From: Acidimicrobiaceae bacterium
Lineage (GTDB): Bacteria > Actinomycetota > Acidimicrobiia > Acidimicrobiales > Ilumatobacteraceae
DNA: 8,864 nucleotides
NCBI GenBank assembly: GCA_003455715.1
Contig: DMQJ01000057.1
Span: 1 to 8,864, forward strand
Direction: 5' to 3'
Part shown: positions 1-6,683 of the stretch, one piece after another
Layout: each line of letters opens with the position of its first letter
Position numbering within the stretch: the stretch's first letter is position 1
Notes under the pieces: generated by a model
What the model was told of the DNA's origin: nothing
Database searches by the model: none
Seen by the model: the letters and a program-made list of their open reading frames with translations, nothing else
Position numbers and translations under genes: made by a program

Positions 1-200
1 AGGGCGTCGCGCAACACCTTGTCGGCACCGCTGGGCCCGACCGTGATGGCCACCACCGTGCCGCCGATGTCGGCCGCCTGGCGCAACGCCAGTTCGAGCG
101 CTGCCTGGTCGGCCGGGCTGGCCCCGGCGAACCGCTCGTCGTGCGGTTCGCCGGGATGGGCGACCCACTTGAGGCAGGCGACGACGACAGGCTGCGTCAT
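1..200 (-). CDS. etfB: Electron transfer flavoprotein beta subunit, N-terminal part
   Basis: This is the first 66 residues of an ETF beta subunit (FixA-like); the rest lies beyond position 1. In the known family, EtfB and EtfA form a flavin heterodimer that collects electrons from dehydrogenases, or from NADH in bifurcating types, and passes them to a quinone reductase. The visible part starts with a hydrophobic strand (PVVVACLKWV), then a loop around residues 26-33 (AGASPADQ) where many relatives have NPxD, a helix (ALELALRQA), and the strand plus glycine turn GTVVAITVGPSGADKVLRDAL that is typical of the nucleotide-binding fold. The ATG at 200-198 overlaps the fixX stop as TGATG, so translation is probably coupled; I see no Shine-Dalgarno sequence of its own. 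It is the last gene seen in the operon. Whether the C-terminal half carries bifurcating-type FAD residues cannot be seen here. Confidence 0.88.
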   Translation of the reverse strand, partial: MTQPVVVACLKWVAHPGEPHDERFAGASPADQAALELALRQAADIGGTVVAITVGPSGADKVLRDA

Positions 201-526
201 CAGGTGCGGCGGAACACGATGCCGTGCCCGCCCTCCGGATAGTTCCACGAGATGGCACCCTCGCGGTTGCACACGATGTAACACGTGCCGCACTCGAAAC
301 ACTGTTCGTGGTTGAACACAATGCCGCCTTCGGCCGTGGGTACGAACAGGCTGGCCGGGCACGCCACCACGCACTCGCGCGTGGAGCAATCGGCGCACAC
401 CGTGCCGTCAACCACGATGTGCGGCGTGTGGTGGATGCGGAACTCGGCGGTGGCCATGCGTTCCTGGAAGCTCAGCCCACCCCACGCATGGGGTTCGAGC
501 ATGCCGGCCTGTGCGGTGTCGCTCAT
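200..526 (-). CDS. fixX: FixX-type ferredoxin-like protein
   Basis: This 108-residue protein carries the iron-sulfur part of the ETF:quinone oxidoreductase module and would relay electrons together with FixC. Eight cysteines are visible in two sets: C44, C47, C52 and C56 (CxxCx4CxxxCP), and C76, C79, C82 and C86 (CxxCxxCxxxC, within QCFECGTCYIVC). The motifs ACPASLF and ECGTC and the ending WNYPEGGHGIVFR are diagnostic of FixX. E. coli FixX, as I recall it, keeps only the cysteines for one cluster, so this member could hold two [4Fe-4S] clusters; that is inference. The ATG is preceded by AGGAG six bases upstream, the clearest ribosome-binding site in the operon. The start overlaps the fixC stop as ATGA, and the stop overlaps the etfB start, which places the protein between fixC and etfB. 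Confidence 0.92.
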   Translation of the reverse strand: MSDTAQAGMLEPHAWGGLSFQERMATAEFRIHHTPHIVVDGTVCADCSTRECVVACPASLFVPTAEGGIVFNHEQCFECGTCYIVCNREGAISWNYPEGGHGIVFRRT

Positions 527-1824
527 CCGAAACTCCTGAAACCGTTCCAACCGTCGCGCAGCAGATCGCGACGGCGCACCCCTGCCCGCTTGCGCTCCTG
601 GTTGAGGATGCGACGAAGGCCGGGTTTGGGGTGCGGGTTGTCGACACGGAACATGCGCTCGGCCACGCCGGCCACCATGCCCGGGTACAGGTGCTGCACG
701 CGATCGCTGAGTACCAACTTGGGCGCTCGCCGCAGCTTGCGATGGTCTTTCAACACGAACGTGTCGCTGAGGCGCCGTTGGTAGCCGCCCAGGCCCGCCG
801 TGCCGAGGTCGTCGGCGCGGATGGCTTCCGCTGCGGCCTCGCCCGCGTACATGCCGCTGGCCATCGCGAAGTTGACGCCCTCCAACCAGATGCCGGCAGC
901 GAGGCACAGTGCGGCAGCATCGCCGGCCACGAGCATGCCCGGCATCACCATCCGCGGCATCATCTCCAGCCCCGCCTCGGGGATGAGGTGCGCGCTGTAC
1001 TCCTTCAACTCGCCGTCCTGCACCAGTGGGGCGATCGCGGGGTGACGCTTCAGGCCGGCGATGATGTCTTCCGGTCGTGCCTTCTGTGCGGCCAGCGCCG
1101 GAAGCTTCAGCACCACCCCGACGGCCAGTGTGTCGAGGTTGGTGTAAAGGAATCCGCCGCCGTTCACGCCACCGGTGCCTCCGAGGATCTCGATGTCGAC
1201 GCCATGGCGGTCGCGCACGCCGAAGCGCTCGTCGATGACTTCCTTCGGAAGGGCGAGCGTTTCCTTCACGCCGAGCGTGTAGTGCTTGGCGTCGGTGTGC
1301 TCGTAGAGACCGGCCTCCTTGGCGAGGAAGCTGTTCACCCCGTCGCAGGCGATGACCACCTTGGCGGTGAGGTCGCCGTCGGGTCGGTCGGTGCGCACAC
1401 CCACCACAGCCCCCGACTGGTTGCGGATGAGGCTCTTCACCGTGGTGGACGTGATGAGCTGGGCCCCCGCAGCCTCGGCGTGCCCGGCCAGCCAGTGATC
1501 CCAGTCGGGGCGATACGCGGTGGCACCGTTGTAGGGCGGCGCTCCCCACGCCTCGCTGCGGAAGTCGACGGTGAGGGCTTGCGTGGGCGTGAGCAACATC
1601 GTGCTGCGCCGGGTGACCCACCGCTGCACGGGTGCCTCCTCCCACCAGTTGGGGATGAGGTCGTCGAGAATGCGCGGGTACACCACGCCGCCGTACATGT
1701 TCTTGCTGCCGGGGAAGGGGCCGCGCTCGATGAGCACCACGTCGAGCCCGGCGCGAGCGGCCGTGATGGCGGCACACGAGCCTGCGGGGCCGGCCCCCAC
1801 GACGATGACGTCGACGTCGGTCAT
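523..1824 (-). CDS. fixC: FixC-type ETF:quinone oxidoreductase flavoprotein
   Basis: This 433-residue FAD-dependent oxidoreductase is of the FixC / ETF-QO family (geranylgeranyl-reductase-like fold). It would accept electrons from EtfAB and, with FixX, reduce membrane quinone. The N-terminal Rossmann motif VIVVGAGPAG spans residues 6-15 and is followed by an acidic strand end (VVLIERG). The FixC hallmark PGSKNMYGGVVYPRIL lies near residues 38-53. The second FAD motif VAGDAAALCLAAGIWLEGVNFAMASG follows in the C-terminal third. The C-terminus is basic (RRILNQERKRAGVRRRD) and there is no transmembrane helix, as expected for a peripheral membrane protein. Its length matches the family. The start codon at 1824 overlaps the etfA stop (ATGA) and the end overlaps fixX, so the gene appears to be translated by coupling. 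No residues typical of the family appear to be missing. Confidence 0.93.
   Translation of the reverse strand: MTDVDVIVVGAGPAGSCAAITAARAGLDVVLIERGPFPGSKNMYGGVVYPRILDDLIPNWWEEAPVQRWVTRRSTMLLTPTQALTVDFRSEAWGAPPYNGATAYRPDWDHWLAGHAEAAGAQLITSTTVKSLIRNQSGAVVGVRTDRPDGDLTAKVVIACDGVNSFLAKEAGLYEHTDAKHYTLGVKETLALPKEVIDERFGVRDRHGVDIEILGGTGGVNGGGFLYTNLDTLAVGVVLKLPALAAQKARPEDIIAGLKRHPAIAPLVQDGELKEYSAHLIPEAGLEMMPRMVMPGMLVAGDAAALCLAAGIWLEGVNFAMASGMYAGEAAAEAIRADDLGTAGLGGYQRRLSDTFVLKDHRKLRRAPKLVLSDRVQHLYPGMVAGVAERMFRVDNPHPKPGLRRILNQERKRAGVRRRDLLRDGWNGFRSFG
533..537 (-). promoter_or_regulatory. Shine-Dalgarno sequence of fixX
   Basis: AGGAG on the minus strand lies six bases before the fixX ATG, inside the last codons of fixC. 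The other operon genes lack such a clear site, so fixX may be reinitiated more efficiently than its neighbours. Confidence 0.6.
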
Positions 1825-2744
1825 AGCAACTGCTCGAGGGCGTCGAGGGTGGCGTTGGCGTCGGCCACGATGGCGAGATCGGCCAGTTGCATCATGGGGC
1901 AGTGGGCATCGGTGTTGACGCTGATGGTGTGGTCGGGGTGGCCGAGTCCGGCGGTGTGCTGCACCGCCCCGCTGATGCCGAAAGCGAGGTACAGACGAGG
2001 GTTCACCACCACGCCGGTGGTGCCGATCTGACGCGCGTGCGGCACCCAACCCCGGTCGGTGACCACCCGGGTGGCACCCATGCTGGCGCCGATGGAGGCA
2101 CCGATGGAGGTGAGCTGCTCGATGCGGGCCGGGCCGTCGAGCCCTGCACCGGCGGCCACGATGCGTGGCGCCTCGCCGAGGTCGATGCTGGCTGGGTCGG
2201 GAGGCAGCACGTCGAGCACGGCGGCGTCGGAGCCTGCGGAACCGGTGGCGTTCTGCGGCTCGCTGCTGGTGACTGCAACCACGTGGGCGGTAGCCGCAGG
2301 CGGGGACGATGCGACCCCGCGCACTCCGGGTTGCAGCGTGGCGATGAAGGATGCGCCCGGGGAAACTCGGTGGAGTTCGGTGCTGCCCTTGCGGGCGAGG
2401 TCGATACGGCCCGGCTCGATGCTCACCGCGCCCGCGTGGAGCGGCCTGTGCAGGAGTGCTGCCAGGCGAGGGGCGAGGTCGCGCCCGTCGGGTGAGCCGG
2501 GAAGCACCACGTGGGGTTCGCTGGCGAGCAGGGGTGCGATGACTGAGGCGTAGGCGGCCGGCCGGAAGCCCAGACCGTGGATCTCGCACGTGACCACCTC
2601 AGTGGCCACACCCAGCAGCGTCGGGTCGGCGGCAGCAGCGGCGGTGGAGGTGCCAGCGAGCAACGCCCGGCCACCACACTCGGCCACGGCCTCGTCGGCC
2701 CCCTGGGGCAGCACGCCGTCTCGCACCACGATCACCGCGATCAT
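1821..2744 (-). CDS. etfA: Electron transfer flavoprotein alpha subunit
   Basis: This 307-residue ETF alpha subunit (FixB-like) is the first gene of the operon. The C-terminal FAD domain is clearly conserved: VAAGAGLDG, GASMGATRVVTDRGWVPHARQIG, the FAD loop TGVVVNPRLYLAFGISGAVQH, and SVNTDAHCPMMQLADLAIVAD near the end. In the known family this domain holds the FAD that shuttles electrons to the quinone reductase. The N-terminal half is much more diverged and rich in Ala/Pro/Ser, and I identify it only by position. The usual lysine in the AINKD-type motif is replaced (VNTDA), which is a visible deviation. The start is the ATG at 2744; there is no Shine-Dalgarno sequence, but a -10-like TAGATT ends eight bases upstream, so the mRNA may be leaderless. 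The stop overlaps the fixC start as ATGA. Confidence 0.9.
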   Translation of the reverse strand: MIAVIVVRDGVLPQGADEAVAECGGRALLAGTSTAAAAADPTLLGVATEVVTCEIHGLGFRPAAYASVIAPLLASEPHVVLPGSPDGRDLAPRLAALLHRPLHAGAVSIEPGRIDLARKGSTELHRVSPGASFIATLQPGVRGVASSPPAATAHVVAVTSSEPQNATGSAGSDAAVLDVLPPDPASIDLGEAPRIVAAGAGLDGPARIEQLTSIGASIGASMGATRVVTDRGWVPHARQIGTTGVVVNPRLYLAFGISGAVQHTAGLGHPDHTISVNTDAHCPMMQLADLAIVADANATLDALEQLL

Positions 2745-2752
2745 CGTCAGGC

Positions 2753-2758
2753 AATCTA
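2753..2758 (-). promoter_or_regulatory. Candidate -10 element for etfA operon
   Basis: TAGATT on the minus strand fits the actinobacterial TAnnnT pattern and lies eight bases before the etfA ATG. Transcription would then start at or next to the A of the start codon, giving a leaderless message. No good -35 box is seen at 17-18 bases upstream. Confidence 0.4.
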
Positions 2759-2804
2759 GGTGCTCGCCCCGCCCGACCCCTCACCCGTCCCGGCTCACTG
2801 CCCG

Positions 2805-2858
2805 TCGCCATGTCGCGCGAAATCCGCAACGAGCGGCGGAGAATGCGCGACACGGCGG
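2805..2858. repeat. Long imperfect inverted repeat between divergent promoters
   Basis: The left arm (2805-2818, ending TGTCGCGC) and right arm (2845-2858, starting GCGCGACA) pair over 14 positions: eight perfect pairs next to the loop side, one mismatch, four more pairs and a G-T. The 26-base centre contains a smaller hairpin (CCGC, five bases, GCGG at 2824-2836). It lies between the two divergent genes, so it could be an operator for a dimeric regulator or a cruciform/hairpin. It is not followed by a T run and is not a classical terminator. The function is inference only. Confidence 0.45.
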
Positions 2859-2879
2859 GGAGTTGGGAGAGGAACGTGC

Positions 2880-2908
2880 TTGCCCTCGATGGCGCGGGCG
2901 GGTAGAAC
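2880..2908 (+). promoter_or_regulatory. Candidate promoter of the molybdopterin oxidoreductase gene
   Basis: A -35-like TTGCCC (2880-2885) and a -10-like TAGAAC (2903-2908) are separated by exactly 17 bases. Only six bases lie between the -10 box and the ATG at 2915, so the transcript would be leaderless; there is no Shine-Dalgarno sequence before the ATG, which fits. The boxes deviate from consensus and the region is GC-rich. Confidence 0.4.
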
Positions 2909-2914
2909 CAGCCC

Positions 2915-4903
2915 ATGACTGGCACCGAAACACCCGCTGGCACCGCCACGCCTGCAGGAACCAGGGTGGTGCACACCGCGTGCACGCTCGACTGCCCCGA
3001 TGCCTGCTCGCTCGCGGTCACCGTTGCCGACGGCGATGCCGGGCCGCGCATCGTCACCATCGACGCCGCGCCGGACAACCCACTCACCGACGGCTGGATC
3101 TGCGCCAAGGTGAAGCGCCATGCCGAGCGCGTGTATGCACCTGAGCGGGTGCTCACACCGCTGATTCGCAGTGGGTCGAAGGGCGAGGGCACGTTCCGTG
3201 CGGCCACGTGGGATGAGGCAACGGCACTCATCGCCGCCCGGATGCGTGGCGTCATCGAGCGCAAGGGAGCGGGCGCCATTGCTGCCTTCACCTACAACTC
3301 GTCGGCCGCGCGGGTGGAGCGCGCCAGCTTCACCGAAGCACTGTTCGCCGCAATCGGTGCGGCCGAGGTGGAGCACACCATTTGTGCGCACACCATGGGG
3401 GTGTCATGGCAGTCGGTGTTCGGCTCGATGCGGTCGGCCGACCCGCTCGATGTGGTGCACAGCAAGCTGGTGGTGGTGTGGGGGGCCAACCCGACGGTGA
3501 GCAACACGCACTTCCCGCCGTTGGTGCAGCAGGCAGTCCGATCCGGCGCGCGTGTGGTGGTGATCGACCCGCGTCGGACGGCCATGGCTGCACGTGCCGA
3601 CCTGCATCTCGCGGTGCGGCCGGGCACCGACGCGGCCCTCGCCTACGCCGTGGCTCGGTGGTGGAAGCACGGCGACATGCTCTCCGCCGACTTCCTCGCT
3701 AGGCATGCGGACGGGTTCGGAAGCTTCCTGGAGGCTGCCGAGGAGTGGACACCCGAGCGCGCCGCAGAGGTCACCGGGCTCGAGGCTGCCGACATCGTCA
3801 CGCTGGCGCAGTGGTGGGGCTCCACCCGTCCGTCGATGCTGCGTATCGGCTGGGGCCCCGAGCGCAACGCCAACGGCGGCGCCGCCTGCAGGGCCATCCT
3901 GTCGTTGCCCATGCTTGGAGGGCACTTCGGTGAACCGGGCAGCGGCGTCATCGGCTCCACCAGTACCGGTGCCGTGCAGTCGCGGCGCCGGTGGCCGGCC
4001 GAAGCACTCGATGGTCCACCGCGCCGCACCCTACCGATGCATCAGTTGGGGCAATGGTTGGCGCCCGAGAGTGACGATCCCTGCGAGGTGCTGTTCGTGC
4101 AAGGTGCGAACCCGGCCGTGATGTGTCCCGATCACGATGCAGTGGTGCGAGCCCTGCGCCGCGACGACGTGTTCACCGTGGTGCACGACCAGGTGCTCAC
4201 CGACACCGCCCGTTTCGCCGACGTGGTGCTGCCCGCCACCACCAGCTTCGAACTCGACGACATGGGTGGCAGCTACGGATCGTTGATGGTGCTGCCGGTG
4301 AACCAGGTGATTCCTCCGGTGGGTGAGTCGCGCAGCAACGACGCGACCGGCCTTGCGCTCGCTCGGGCCATGGGCTTCGATTGGCACGCCTCGCCGGCCC
4401 GCAGCGCCGTCGACGACATCGGGCCGCGGCGTGCCGACGTTCCCACTCGGCAGTTCGTCGACACGTTCCCAGGTGCGAGCCATGGCGACCGGGCACAACT
4501 CGCCCACCCCCAGCACGGTGTGCCCCGCTACCAGCCGGTGGCCACCGACCCCGCCCACTACCCGCTCACGCTCATCTCGCCCGCAACCTCGAAGCTGGTC
4601 AACTCGATGTTCGGCGAGTTCCAAAGCCCGGCGCCGTCCATCCTGCTGCACCCCGACGATGCTGGGAAGCGCCGTCTCGTCGCTGGACAGTTGGTGGAGG
4701 TGCGCAGCTCCACGGGTGCCATTCAGGTCCCGCTCGAAGTGCACGACGCCACTCGCCCCGGCGTGGCGGTGATGAGCAAAGGCGTGTGGCTGCGCGAGTA
4801 CCCCGGCGGTCGCGGCGTGAACTCGCTCACGCCCGCTACTGGCGACCCGTTGGCCAACGGCGCATGCTTCAACGACACCTTCGTGGAGGTGGCGGCGGTC
4901 TGA
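2915..4903 (+). CDS. Cytoplasmic molybdopterin-dependent oxidoreductase
   Basis: This 662-residue catalytic subunit belongs to the DMSO reductase superfamily (COG0243/BisC-like); the substrate is unknown. After a Thr/Ala/Pro-rich start without twin arginines, the [4Fe-4S] motif appears as C23, C27, C31 (CxxxCxxxC) and C63, followed by K65, the conserved position in electron transfer to the cofactor. Cys157 (ICAHTMGVSW) sits where the Mo ligand is expected; that assignment is inference. Further superfamily blocks are VVVWGANPTVSNTH, GARVVVIDPRRTAMAARADLHL, LPMLGGHFGEPGSGV, VLFVQGANPAVMCPDHD and FADVVLPATTSFELDD. The dinucleotide-binding domain lies at about 545-655 (LISPATSKLVNSMFGEF, PDDAGKRRLVAGQLVEVRS). 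No signal peptide means it acts in the cytoplasm. It has no partner subunit gene beside it; the nearest redox genes are the divergent etf/fix operon. It does not look like a formate dehydrogenase. Confidence 0.88.
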   Translation: MTGTETPAGTATPAGTRVVHTACTLDCPDACSLAVTVADGDAGPRIVTIDAAPDNPLTDGWICAKVKRHAERVYAPERVLTPLIRSGSKGEGTFRAATWDEATALIAARMRGVIERKGAGAIAAFTYNSSAARVERASFTEALFAAIGAAEVEHTICAHTMGVSWQSVFGSMRSADPLDVVHSKLVVVWGANPTVSNTHFPPLVQQAVRSGARVVVIDPRRTAMAARADLHLAVRPGTDAALAYAVARWWKHGDMLSADFLARHADGFGSFLEAAEEWTPERAAEVTGLEAADIVTLAQWWGSTRPSMLRIGWGPERNANGGAACRAILSLPMLGGHFGEPGSGVIGSTSTGAVQSRRRWPAEALDGPPRRTLPMHQLGQWLAPESDDPCEVLFVQGANPAVMCPDHDAVVRALRRDDVFTVVHDQVLTDTARFADVVLPATTSFELDDMGGSYGSLMVLPVNQVIPPVGESRSNDATGLALARAMGFDWHASPARSAVDDIGPRRADVPTRQFVDTFPGASHGDRAQLAHPQHGVPRYQPVATDPAHYPLTLISPATSKLVNSMFGEFQSPAPSILLHPDDAGKRRLVAGQLVEVRSSTGAIQVPLEVHDATRPGVAVMSKGVWLREYPGGRGVNSLTPATGDPLANGACFNDTFVEVAAV

Positions 4904-4973
4904 GCCACGGGAGTTCGTGACGGCCGCGTCGGGTTGGGGTCAAGAAGGTCACGCGGCGTGCCGATAGCACCTC

Positions 4974-5873
4974 GTGCCGCCGGACACCGCCACCGCCACA
5001 CCCCCATCGCCGACGGTCGCCCCAAGCTCGGTTGGTGGGTCGACATCATCGTTCGAGCGGGCGATGATGGCGTATCAGCAGTCGCTTGCGGCGACCGCCC
5101 CATCGGCGCCAACTCGACGCAAGAAGAAGCGGTCAGGTGGGTTGGGCTCCGGGTTTCTCAAGCTCGCCCTGGTCGCTGCGCTCTGCGTCGGTGGCTACTT
5201 CGCGCTTGACTGGGCAATGCGACCGCCGATCCCCGACTACCCGGAGCGGCAGTTCGGTACCGCGACCCTTCGGGTGACTGCCCGAAGTGGCCTTGAGACC
5301 GCGGTGGTTCAGGGCGAGATCGATGCCTCGGGTCTCGTCAGCAGGTCGACATGGACGCTCTCCGACGGTCGGTCGACCACTGTGCTCAGCGACCCGACGT
5401 ATGCCTACTTGTCGGCCGACGGCACCGCGTGGAAGCGCATCTCGTGGGACGACGCAGCCGCCAACATGCAGTTAGTGGCCGGGCTTCTGTCGATGGTTCA
5501 CTTCAGCGACTGGGTCCCTGCTGCCGCCGAGGACTTCGTCACCATCAATACTCGCGACCCCGCCGTTCTTGGCGGCGTGGAGTTGACCCGCTACGACATC
5601 GTCATCGACTTGCCGGAGTTTGCGGATGAGGAACCTGACGCCTTTCGCGCCTACTCCCAACGAACCGGCCTTACCAGCGAGGTCGCCGTCTCGATGACGG
5701 TCTACGTCGACGACAACGGCTTCGTGTGGCGACTCGAGTCCGTTGACGGCTCGGACGGAGGCGCAGACACGCTCGTGATCGAACTCATCTCGGTGAGCGA
5801 TGGGCTGCTCCTCGTCGAGTATCCGACGCAGTTCGAAGAGACTGACGGCCGGGTGGTGTCGCTCGCCGGCTAG
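4974..5873 (+). CDS. Single-pass membrane-anchored protein with external domain
   Basis: I do not recognise a named gene. The 299-residue protein has a Pro/Ser/Thr/Ala-rich cytoplasmic head (about 1-47), a basic cluster RRKKKR (48-53), one transmembrane helix (about 60-80, GFLKLALVAALCVGGYFAL), and an acidic domain of about 215 residues that should lie outside the membrane. That domain alternates short beta strands (TATLRVTAR, AYLSADGTAWKRISW, VAVSMTVYVDDNGFVWRLE), which resembles LolA/LppX-type beta folds of actinobacteria; this is a resemblance, not a proven family. There is no lipobox. The GTG at 4974 is chosen because an in-frame TAG stands three codons upstream; there is no clear Shine-Dalgarno sequence, and the tandem ATGs at residues 31-32 are an alternative start. 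The gene follows the molybdoenzyme by 70 bases and ends one base before the convergent gene. Confidence 0.75.
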   Translation: MPPDTATATPPSPTVAPSSVGGSTSSFERAMMAYQQSLAATAPSAPTRRKKKRSGGLGSGFLKLALVAALCVGGYFALDWAMRPPIPDYPERQFGTATLRVTARSGLETAVVQGEIDASGLVSRSTWTLSDGRSTTVLSDPTYAYLSADGTAWKRISWDDAAANMQLVAGLLSMVHFSDWVPAAAEDFVTINTRDPAVLGGVELTRYDIVIDLPEFADEEPDAFRAYSQRTGLTSEVAVSMTVYVDDNGFVWRLESVDGSDGGADTLVIELISVSDGLLLVEYPTQFEETDGRVVSLAG

Positions 5874-5874
5874 C

Positions 5875-6675
5875 TCAACCGAGGCCGAGCACCCAGCCCT
5901 CCTCGGCCACGATGTCGTCGCGCTCGTCGGGCGTGACCTGCGGGGAGAACAGCGCAGGCAGCGAGCCAGCGGCGTTGAGTGCGGCCAGGTGTTGCGAGAG
6001 CGCCGTCACCTGCCGTGCATCCTTCACCGGGTGGTCGATGTGCGCGTGCGGCACCAGCGTGGGCCAGATCTCGGCGATCACGATCGCGGTTGGTTGCAGC
6101 ACAGGGAGCGTCAGCCCGGTCTCGAACGGCCACACCTGCACACGGTGTGCCAACTCAGGGTGCGTGCGCAGTCGCTGCACCACCGGGATGCCCGTGAGGG
6201 TCTGGCTGCCCACGCTGCCAGCGCCGAGCAGGTGGCGAGTCGGGAACGGCCGCCACCCGTCGCCCCGCAGCCGAACCTCTGCATGGCGGAGCTCGGGAAC
6301 TGCCAACTCGGTGAGCGGCTTGTGACGAGTGAGGTGCGGTCCCGCAGCGGACGGGGCGACACCCCAGAACCACAGGCTGCCGATGCGCTCGTTGAGGTCG
6401 GCGGCGACCTGCCATCGGTTGTTGGCGTTGTCGGCGCCGTCGACGATCGAAGCCGAAAGGTGTCGCCACGCCCTCTCCCACGGTGCCCCCGGCCCACCCA
6501 GTCGAGCGGCGCGAGCGAACCCTCGCGGGTAGCCGAGCGGGAAATCGAACCCCAGCAGCACCGGTCCGTCGGTGGCCTGCAGAAGGCTCACAAGGTGGTC
6601 GAACGCGGCTGAGCGCGTGGGCGGGTTCGTTGGTGTTGGATGCGACACCCAAATCGAGTCGGCACCCGTCTTCGG
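5875..6675 (-). pseudogene. 'DWSAA'-family (DUF429-like) protein, 5' end missing
   Basis: The reading frame is homologous in style to a family often labelled 'cobalamin biosynthesis CbiG' or 'molybdopterin-guanine dinucleotide synthesis' without firm proof, with a fold resembling DUF429/RNase H-like proteins. The family normally begins with a short stretch containing DWSAA before PKTG. Here the recognisable frame begins at PKTGADSIWV, directly after an in-frame TGA at 6678-6676, so about 12-20 N-terminal residues, including that motif, are absent. Conserved blocks that remain are PTPTNPPTRSAA, VLLGFDFPLGYPRGFA, VDGADNANNRWQVAADLN, FPTRHLLGAGSVGSQTLTGIP, VQVWPFETG, AEIWPTL and VKDARQVTALSQHL. 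A GTG at 6648 could start a shorter product but would drop conserved sequence. The truncation coincides with the suspected contig junction, so the gene is probably intact in its true genome. Confidence 0.7.
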
Positions 6676-6683
6676 TCATCAAC
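6670..6683. other. Suspected chimeric junction between two genomes
   Basis: Conserved sequence of the minus-strand sugar transferase ends at about 6675 (motif YQYGASVDD). Conserved sequence of the minus-strand 'DWSAA'-family gene begins at about 6675 (PKTGADSIWV). Each gene loses its other part at the same place. Left of the point the genes look actinobacterial; right of it they look betaproteobacterial, including the 5S rRNA. No transposase, integrase, attachment site, target duplication or tRNA is present at the join. An assembly chimera is the simplest reading. Confidence 0.75.

Noticed and set aside
511..2031. A long open frame on the plus strand across fixX, fixC and the end of etfA
   Set aside because: It lies opposite genes with clear family motifs, its product is rich in Arg/His/Gly/Val without domains, and long antisense frames are expected at this GC content.
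2810..2905. Small frame of 31 codons before the molybdoenzyme (ATG at 2810, TAG at 2903), a possible leader peptide
   Set aside because: It has no Shine-Dalgarno sequence, its stop lies within the candidate -10 box, and its start overlaps the inverted repeat; codons give no coding signal.
4904..4973. CACG-GGAGTT-CGTG hairpin after the molybdoenzyme as a terminator
   Set aside because: The stem has only four pairs and no T run follows.
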